From contig JAZBRS010000076.1 in NCBI GenBank assembly GCA_037176725.1, positions 119,183,001 through 119,247,000 of the forward strand: a DNA stretch of 64,000 nucleotides, in the 5' to 3' direction. Source of the stretch: Posidonia oceanica. Its lineage: Eukaryota > Streptophyta > Magnoliopsida > Alismatales > Posidoniaceae. A model generated the notes under the pieces. That model saw only the letters and a list, made by a program, of their open reading frames with translations, was not told where the DNA came from and did not search any database. This document shows positions 56,557 through 64,000 of this stretch, in pieces. How positions within the stretch are numbered: the stretch's first letter is position 1; each line of letters starts with the position of its first letter. Position numbers and translations under genes: made by a program.

Positions 56557-59500
56557 CTAGGACACACGGGCGGCCTGGAACACGCGAAGAAAGGCCTCGC
56601 GGTGTTCGGCAGAGGTGTGCATTAGGTCCCAAATGGAAATGTCAGCTTTGACCTTCTTAAGTTGGGAGGTTATGTCTGCCTTGGGTTGGTTCTTTTTGGT
56701 AACAGGAGGGGTTGTTTTGGCAAGGTCTAAGGGGGTAGTGGCAGGAAGCTGGGCCGCTACAGGCTGGGCAAGGATTTGGCTTGCTACGGGTTGATTTGGG
56801 GTTGCATCTGCTACGGGTTGGTTGGAGGGTGGGGGCATAGCAGGTTTGGGGTGATTTGGCCTAATTGCCGGTGCTGGGGGCCTGTAGACCCTCCCCGATC
56901 GTGTTACTTCCGCGCACATTTCTGTGGCGTAGCTGTAAGGGACGTGATGGGTGTCCAAGGTTAAGTCAATAACCACTGGAGCACGTGCTACGAGCACAGG
57001 AGGGGTTACAGGGGGGACCTACTGGGTATTGAGGTCTACCTGGAGGATATGGTTGTTGGGGTGGGAAGGTTGGGGCAGGTTGAGGTCTGCCTAGGAGGTG
57101 TACAGGAGATTCTAGCTGAGGTCGCCCTAAGAGGTGGACGGGGGATCTAGGCTGGGCCCTAGCTAGAAGGTGCATAGGGGATTGAGCCTGAGGAAGCACA
57201 GTGGGGGGCGCGAAGGGGCGCTCCGGCCTGGCACGCAGTCGGATCGTGTGAATTCCCGACTCGGAGCCAGCAACTGCCGCAAGATAGAGACTTACAGAGA
57301 AAGGCTCAGAAATATCAGAGATAAGATCAGAAGGGTCTACCACAGAGGTAGTAGGCCCAGAAGGGAAGACAGAGTGGATGCCTGAGGTTCCCGCCCCTCC
57401 CAAATAAGAGTGCTCTGGTAGGGGTTGGTGGATGATGCCAGAATGAGGGGGAATAGCTGAATGTGCAGATGCATGTGTGTGTGCTTGAGTGGATGCCTCG
57501 TGCGTGTCAATCACAATCGTTCCCAATTCGATTAAATCCTGAATAGCGTTCCACAAGGAGAAGCAATTGTCCGTCGAATGCTCAGCACTTCGATGGAAAT
57601 TGCAGAAGAGGTTCGCCCTAAACCAATGCGGCAAGGGATTTGGGGGCGGACGAACCTCCGGGAACTTCAGGAGCGATGCAACCTTTGGCAAGATGACCGT
57701 GAGCGGTTCCACCAGTGGGGCGAATTTCCGCTTCTCAGTGAGTGGCCTTCTTTGCCTCTGGTATGAGCCTTGCTGAACCGGTGCGGTGGGGTAGACCGGT
57801 CTAGTGGTGGTTGTGATTTGTGGTGTGGGTGGATTCCTAGGTGCAGGAGCGTACACCATTTGAGTTGGGGCAGGCCGGGATGGCAAGCGAACAGGCACAG
57901 CAGGGGAGTCGACGAATGCAACAACTGTTTTCGGTGAGTCTTTCCTCTTCAGGCGGTTGTTGTTGCTGCCACTGTTGTTGTTGGATGCACTGCTCTTGGC
58001 ACTGTTACTGCTGATCGCGGCCTGCTTAGCGAACGCAGAGAGAGCCGGGAAGTTGCCACTCCGCAAAGAACTCTCCATGCGCGCTCCAGCTCTGATGAGT
58101 GCTGCAAAAGTAGTGACTGGTTGGATGCTAAGCAGAGCTCCGAGAGATGGCTGCGCCCCTTTGATGACGATCTCAATAGACTCCTTGTCAGAGGGTCTAT
58201 CTCGAACTTGAGAGGCAAGGGCGCGCCAGCGGCTGACGTACTCCCCAAATGGCTCGCCGGAATTCTGCTTGATTGCGATCAAGTCCACCCGCTTTGGGAC
58301 TAGATCGAGGTTGAAGGAGTATTGTTCCAGGAATGCCTGACTGAGGTCGTTCCAAGTCTTGATGGCTGACATATCAAGCGATGTAAACCACTTGAGCGCT
58401 GGCCCGGTCAAACTCTTCTGGAACAGGCGGATCAGCAACCTCTCGTCAGCCTGAAGCTGAGCGAGATCACCGCAATACGCCTTCAAGTGTGCCACGGGGC
58501 AGCCCCTACCATTATATTTCTCGAAGTCCAGGATTTTGAACTTCGGAGGGAGTACCGCCTCTGGAAAGCAGCAGAGGTCCCAAAATTGGTAGGTCTGGTG
58601 CTTAGTACCCTGCACTAGTCGTAGTGCCTTCTCCAGGACGTCCATCCGATTGTTGATGGAGTCCGAAGTTGCTGGTATAGGGGAGGGATCAGCAGGGGTA
58701 GTGAGCACATATGCCGAATGGGTCGCACCTAAGTGCTCCTCCGGATCTACCATAGCGTCGCCTGGTGGAGCAACGGGATGGCCGGCGTATCCATGCTGGG
58801 GAACTGTGTATGCAGGAGTGTATGCAGGATGCTGGGCTTGATGCAAAGGAGAAGAGTAAATGCCATGCTGTGCTGTGATAGGGGTAGGATGACGGAGCAC
58901 CAGTTGCTGCACAGGCGGGGTGCTAGACAGCGAGCCAGTGAGGTACTGGGCTCCAGCCGGTCCGAAGGACTGACCACCAGGGGGAAGAGGAGCATGCTGT
59001 GCTAAGTGTTGTGCAGCAGGAGGCGGTAAACGGGCCCCCATCGTCGGAACCGTGAGCAGTTGAGACGATGGTCGAGGCGGAGGTGTGGAGGTAGATGCAT
59101 GAGATGCAGGAACTGGTCTCAAAGGAACCTTAGGAACGACAGGAGCATAGGAAGGACGAACTGATAGAGCCATGCCCTGCAGTCTCTGGGCAAGCTCCAT
59201 CAGGTGCTGGTACTACGCCTCAGGCGTCTCGCCAGTGGGGACGCTGAGGTGCAGTGCCGGCGAAGGTTGAGAAGCAAATGGCACGGACACAGACTGTCCG
59301 GGAGGAAGAGGTTCTACAGAAAAAGTCACAGCAGCGGTAGAAGGGATGTCAAAGGCGATGTATCCCTGGGATGGAGGGGGCAGTGGCGTCTCCGAAGCGC
59401 GAGTGACGGTCGTCAAGATTGACTCGACGACCGGATCCGGAGGGAGAGATGCTTGCCACTGTCCTGGGACATACTGAGATCCTAGAGGCGCCAGGGGAGG

Positions 59501-59614
59501 AAACCCTGACGTCGGAGGGGAAACAACGGGGACAGAAGGAGCAACCGGAGGGGCCGAAACAGAAACACCCTCCGTGACAGGAGTGAAGAGAGGCTCACTG
59601 ACGTACTGGGCCAT
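56557..59614 (-). pseudogene. gag of E2 (Tat/Ogre type)
   Basis: Start MAQYVSEP at 59614 (an in-frame ATG also at 59659). Pro-rich N-terminus, a stop at 59215-59213 (Gln in E1), then 744 codons open from 59200 to 56966. The open part covers the capsid domain (LDFEKYNGRGCPVAHLKAYC, then LFQKSLTGPALKWF), an Asn/Ser stretch, the zinc-knuckle-like CNFHRSAEHSTDNC (one Gly changed) and the Pro-rich HLLGRPQ repeats. One extra C in a C run (57011-57016) shifts the frame. The segment to 56560 holds the conserved ISIWDLMHTSAEHREAFL block that precedes the protease, ending at a stop (56559-56557; Gln in E1). It has fewer lesions than the E1 gag. Confidence 0.9.
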
Positions 59615-59659
59615 TGCTGACCTACAGCGCGTGAGAATGGGGCTGCGACGAGTATGCAA

Positions 59660-60960
59660 ACGGCGATTCCTAATAGGAGCTATCGTCGCAAAGGCGGATA
59701 GCTTAGAAGAGGGAATGGTCGTGAATAAGGTCGCAACAGGGGTGTCAACAAGGGTCGATACTCAAGCTCTAGCAAGGGGAACTCGCTTACCGATCACTGG
59801 TGACACAAACAAAAGGAAACTGGGGTCAGAAACTGAAAAGATGGATGCAAATGAGTTAAGTTAAATGGCATGAGTGATATGTATGCTTTCTAGTATGCCC
59901 CCCCTTACCTAGCTAGTGTATCTTAGCAGGTGATCTACTTCGGGTATCCCTGGGTGTACGGGTCACCGACTCAAGTCAGAAAAGTGGGTTCCCTGCCTAA
60001 CTCCTGGCCCAGAGCTCAGGTAATGACAGGGTGGTGCGTTGGTGGCCTCTACCCCGCCAAAGCGTGGGTGGTACCCTCTACTAACACCGACACGACCCCT
60101 GAACAAAGGGGGGACAAACCGACTGACTCGCGCCACGCCCAAAGCGGTGGAACAAGAGGCCGGGACTGTCCTTCGCAGACTAATAGGTGGACTCAGATGA
60201 GAAGATGCATGCCCTATATGATGCTTATGCAAATGATTAAAGTCTTTTATCTTGCACATTTTATTAACCAGAGGGAGTGAAGGATTGTTTGAAGTCTCTA
60301 GTTACTCCTAGATGTTCCTTTTACTTGCCATTTTTAGTTAACCATGGGGAGAGCAAACAAGTCTCTACTATCCTAGGCATGGCATGTGCGAAAGGGAAGA
60401 AAATCAGTCAAACTTGGCAGGCAAACAACATACAACACAGCAAAAGGCAAGTGCATGGCATGTGCGAGTGTTCGTGAGCATGATAGTGAAGAAAAAGCAT
60501 ACATTATGTCAAAAGGCATATATGCAAGGCATGTGCGTGCGTAGTGACATAGCAAACGTGTAAAGAAAGTATTCAGCGTTCAAAAAGCATGCATTGTTGC
60601 CAAACAAGTATGTAGACATGCATTGTGCAGGAAATAAAGCAACAAGAAGCAAATAAAGATGAAGGAAGATAAAGACAAGTAAGCATTAAAGCTGGCAAGA
60701 GCAGAATCTGGGAAACAAGCAAGCAACAAGCAAGCAAACAAGCAAGCAAACAAGTAAAGAGCGCCACAGCAGGCGAAGCAAAGCAAAATAGAGCGCAAAT
60801 CGAGGCAAAGGAGGTGCAAAACCTAGGCAGAGTAGCCACGAGGCGACTTGCTAGGAGTTTGCACAGAAAAGCGAGCAAAACAGGCAAAGGAGGCACTAAA
60901 GCAAACAAAGAAGGCAAATCCCAAGCGAGCAAAAGTGAAGGCAAAAGCCGGAGTCTGCAA
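59660..60960 (-). other. Leader of E2 between PBS and gag
   Basis: About 1.3 kb, clearly the same sequence as the E1 leader. Includes a short CAAGCAAG-type repeat (about 60715-60755). No credible gene. Confidence 0.65.
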
Positions 60961-60978
60961 ACCCCAGCGGAGTCGCCA
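60961..60978 (-). promoter_or_regulatory. Primer-binding site of E2
   Basis: TGGCGACTCCGCTGGGGT on the minus strand, one base after the LTR end. Better preserved than in E1. Confidence 0.85.
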
Positions 60979-61674
60979 CTATAGTAATCCCAATCAGAAT
61001 CAGGCTTACTATTAGCGGCGAGGTCCGAGGAGGAGGGCTCAACTCGAAAACACTTAAAATAGAGGAGAAAAGGTAAGAAAGGAAGAAGATAAGAGAAATC
61101 AGAGTCGCCACCGTGTCTATTATCGGGAGACAAGGAAAATCAGAGAAATGCGTGGATTAACACGCAAAACCAAGCAAGAAATGCAAAGCAAAGCAATGCA
61201 AAGGAAAACAAATGCAAATACATGCAAATGAGATGACTCATGCCTAGGATAAAGGTGATATGGTCATTGCGGGCCAAAAGACTGGGCAAGGACTCCTGTT
61301 ACGCGCGGGGAAGGTGTTAGGCACCCCCGACACGCCCGAGAATCGGTCTTTCTAGGCTTACGCTCGCATACGCAGGGAAATGCAGATTTGAATGCCTAAA
61401 TGCCAATGAATGCCTGAATGAATGCTCATAGGTGTGCTCTAAGTGGTAGAATGCAATGCAAGGAAAGTAAACGTGCAGTCTAAGTGCTCAGCAGCGCTGT
61501 CTGTGTTCCAAACCGGGCGAAACCTGGCTCGTGAGAACTCCAGGCAGTAAGCATCACTGCCCTATATGCAAATGCAAGCGAAAAAGCAAAATGACGGTAA
61601 AACCAAGCAATGCAGGCGGCATGCAAGAGAAAACGACTCAAAACATGCGAAACAATGCAAGAAACGAGAGCGGC

Positions 61675-62118
61675 ACGCAAAACGGTGCAAGAAAACAAGA
61701 TCGGCATGCAAAACAGTGCCAAAAGCGAAGCGGGCACGCAAAACGGTGCCAAAAGCAAAGCGGGCACGCAAAACGGTGCCAAAAACAAAGCGGGCACGCA
61801 AAACGGTGCCAAAAAACAAAGCGGGCATGCAAAACGGTGCCAAAAGCAAAGCAGGCACGTGAAACGGTGCCAAAAACAAAGCGGGCACGTGAAACGGTGC
61901 CAAAAGCAAAGTGGGCACGCAAAATGGTGCCAAAAGCAAAGCACGCATGCAAAACGGTGCCAAAAACAGAGCGGGCACGCGAAACGGTGCTAAAAACAGA
62001 GCGGGCACGCGAAACGGTGCCAAAAACAGAGCGGGCACGCAAAACAGTGCCAAAAGCGAAGCGGGCACGCAAAACGGTGCCAAAAGCGAAGCGGGCACGC
62101 AAAACGGTGCCAAAAGTG
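61675..62118 (-). repeat. 30-bp tandem array in the E2 5' LTR
   Basis: Same array as at 33760-34175. The aligned LTR segments differ by 29 bases overall, which fits one extra 30-bp unit here and a one-base loss elsewhere. Confidence 0.88.
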
Positions 62119-62809
62119 GCGAAATAAAACCTCGGCAAAACCATGCGGATGCAAATGCAAGGAGAGAGAACAAGAGAAGTGAAAGGGGAGGCAAACAGTG
62201 TGTGTGTGAGAACAGACACTGTTTAAGGGCCATGCAGAGTAGGTGTGAAGACCTACGCTGGGGAGAACAAGCAAGTGGAGGGATTACCACCGCTTTGTGA
62301 CTGTTTCCCACTAAGCCGCCCCACGATGTGTCTCGCACGCTACCCAAAGCTCGCGGTGCGATCGGATCGTGGAAAAGGGGGAACAAAGTCGCAATAAGTG
62401 GTGAATCCAAGGGAAACGCAACACAAAACACTTGGGAATACGCGAAAAGGGGAACGGAATTGATGGGTATGAAGAGGAAGTCCTATTCTACATGCTCGAG
62501 GAAACAAAAAGCGAAAACGATGCATGCAATGCAAATGGTATGCAAATGAATGCTGTGCAGGGGTTCAGAAGGACTTACCTGGAAAATCTGAGGCCTGATC
62601 TGAAATCTGCTTGGTCCATGCTGAAGAGTGCTTCGCCGGGGTCGTCCGGGTAGCTTGTTTGAGAAGATCCAATGGTCGGATTGGAAGATATTCCAGCTTC
62701 AAGGCAGAGGGGCCAGAACAGGGGAGAAGAATGGATCTAAGTGTACAGGGGGTCCTAGGGGTGTGCAAAACAGGTCCTCCCTTGTGAATGGGAGCTAATG
62801 ACACTTAAG

Positions 62810-63840
62810 TGTGTGCAAAGGATGTTGAAAACTAGGATGCATGAGTGCAATGCATGCAGAATGCAAGGAAAGGCTTAAGGGGGATTTTCAGAAAATTGGG
62901 AATTTAAATGCAATTTTTGAAAGGATGGGAGTCTAAATGCAGAGATTTTGAAAAGTTTGGGGCTTTCATGCAAGGGTTTTGAAAAAAGGAGGGTCTGCAT
63001 GCAATTTTACAAAAGACAGGGTCTAAAATGCAATTTTCCAAGAGGGGTATGCATCAGGACAAGTTTTGAAAACATGTGGTAAGGTGAAATGCAATTTTAA
63101 AATCAATAGGGTCTAAAATGCAACTTTTCCAGCAAAACAAGGGTCTAGTGGGTCTGAGAATGCAGAAGGGGGACCTATATGCAATTTTCCAAACATGCAG
63201 TGTCTAAAATGCAATTTTATAAGCAAAATATGCATTTAAATGATTTTTATAAGCATGCAGAGGACCTATGTGCAATTTTTAAATCATGTAGGGAAAAAAA
63301 TGCAATTTTATAAGCAAAATATGCATTAAAAAGACAGACAGAGGACTGGTATGCAATTTTCAAATTATGTAGGGTCAAAAATACAATTTTTGAAGCAAAA
63401 TATGCATTTAAATGACTACTGTGCATTGAGGATGGACCTATATGCAAAAATCAAAAAACAGAGGGAAAATAATGCAATGCAGTAAGCAAAAATTGAAAAA
63501 TAACAGCTAAGTTAACAGGACAGAGGACTAATATACAAATACAGAAAGCACTGAGGACCTAAAATGCAATTTTATATGGCAAACTTAGAGAATTAAATCA
63601 GATTAATTAACTACAGGACTAACATGCAATAATCAAAAGCTGGAGGGCCAAAATCAAACTTATTACTGAAGGAAAGCACAGTAAAAGGACTGACATGCAA
63701 ATAAAGAGAACTACATATTTTTCATGCAATTTTATATGGTTATAACTCAGAATTAAACAGATTTAATCAAATGAAGGACCTGAACGCAAATAAGCATGAA
63801 CTGAAACCGAAAATGCAATATTTGGCAAAATAGCAAAGAT
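62810..63840 (-). repeat. Degenerate ATGCAATTTT/GGACCTA repeats in the E2 5' LTR
   Basis: Nearly identical to 34860-35900. Scattered substitutions, many of them C-to-T or G-to-A. Confidence 0.7.
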
Positions 63841-64000
63841 AACGAAAAATAAAAGCACAGTAAAATCTGCAGATCGTCGACCACTATAGCAAATGCTACC
63901 AGTGGCCGACAGAGGAAGAAAAGGGGTGCTGGTGAGGCGTAGTCCGACGGGCGAGCTTCTCCAGAGCTTGACGGAGACCGGGGCAGCATCGACGAGCAGC

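Larger units (their letters stand above)
33069..64000 (-). mobile_element. Element E2: giant Ogre-like LTR retrotransposon, complete except part of the 5' LTR
   Basis: Minus strand order: 5' LTR (from beyond 64000 down to 60980), PBS, leader, gag-pol (59614-50803), spacer, extra ORF (43615-42354), structured arrays (42065-39640), polypurine tract and 3' LTR (39084-33069). The two LTRs match base for base over long stretches; by eye about 2% differs over about 700 bp, plus one repeat unit. They therefore belong to one insertion. CCCAC (33064-33068) is the expected target duplication; its partner is outside the window. Allowing for the solo LTR inside, the element is about 28 kb. Confidence 0.92.
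60980..64000 (-). repeat. 5' LTR of E2, 3' half (truncated by the window end)
   Basis: Aligns with 33069-36060 of the 3' LTR, including the conserved block (61235-61385), the PBS-like copy (61110-61100), the 30-bp array and the ATGCAATTTT repeats. The LTR end reads TATA instead of TACA. About 3 kb more must lie beyond the window. Confidence 0.92.

Overview
This window is plant nuclear DNA made almost entirely of nested Ty3-type LTR retrotransposons. I find no host gene, rRNA gene, functional tRNA gene or CRISPR array. The plant origin follows from Gag-Pol proteins of the plant Tat/Ogre kind: a protease with a G-patch-like tail, a reverse transcriptase (RT) followed by a degenerate RNase H, a second archaeal-type RNase H, then integrase. 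Very long LTRs, a tRNA-derived SINE and Arabidopsis-type TTTAGGG repeats agree. I cannot name the species.

Layout, left to right: (1) element B, minus strand, only its primer-binding site (PBS) edge and 5' LTR (1-1456); (2) element D, an old plus-strand pol fossil (1457-4329) cut by B on the left and A on the right; (3) element A, plus strand, 5' LTR, PBS, leader and a gag ruined by stop codons (4330-9001); (4) element E0, minus strand, a 5.4 kb 3' LTR and the tract upstream of it (9002-15980), with a SINE inside the LTR; (5) element E1, plus strand, a 5.4 kb 5' LTR, PBS, gag-pol and the start of an extra ORF (15981-33068); (6) element E2, minus strand, inserted into that extra ORF, with its 6.0 kb 3' LTR at 33069-39084, structured tandem arrays, the extra ORF, pol, gag, PBS and the first 3.0 kb of its 5' LTR, which runs off the window (60980-64000); (7) a plus-strand solo LTR (43640-49464) with CACAG target duplications inside E2.

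The inferred order of insertion is D first, then A and B; E0 into A; E1 into E0; E2 into E1; the solo-LTR parent into E2. Without the solo LTR, E2 would be about 28 kb, very large for an LTR retrotransposon. Its internal region is Gag-Pol in one reading frame plus an unusual post-pol module: an extra sense ORF resembling the plant DUF7745/plant-mobile-domain-like family, and three different tandem arrays.

The least explained signals are: (a) tandem arrays between the extra ORF and the 3' LTR whose units are dyad-symmetric, with arm sequences that change together between arrays and between elements; (b) a copy of the PBS core inside the 3' end of the LTR in two different element groups; (c) nonsense codons in E1 and E2 that are nearly all C-to-T or G-to-A changes, many at CAG (CHG) sites, as expected from decay of methylated cytosine. 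All alignments were done by eye.
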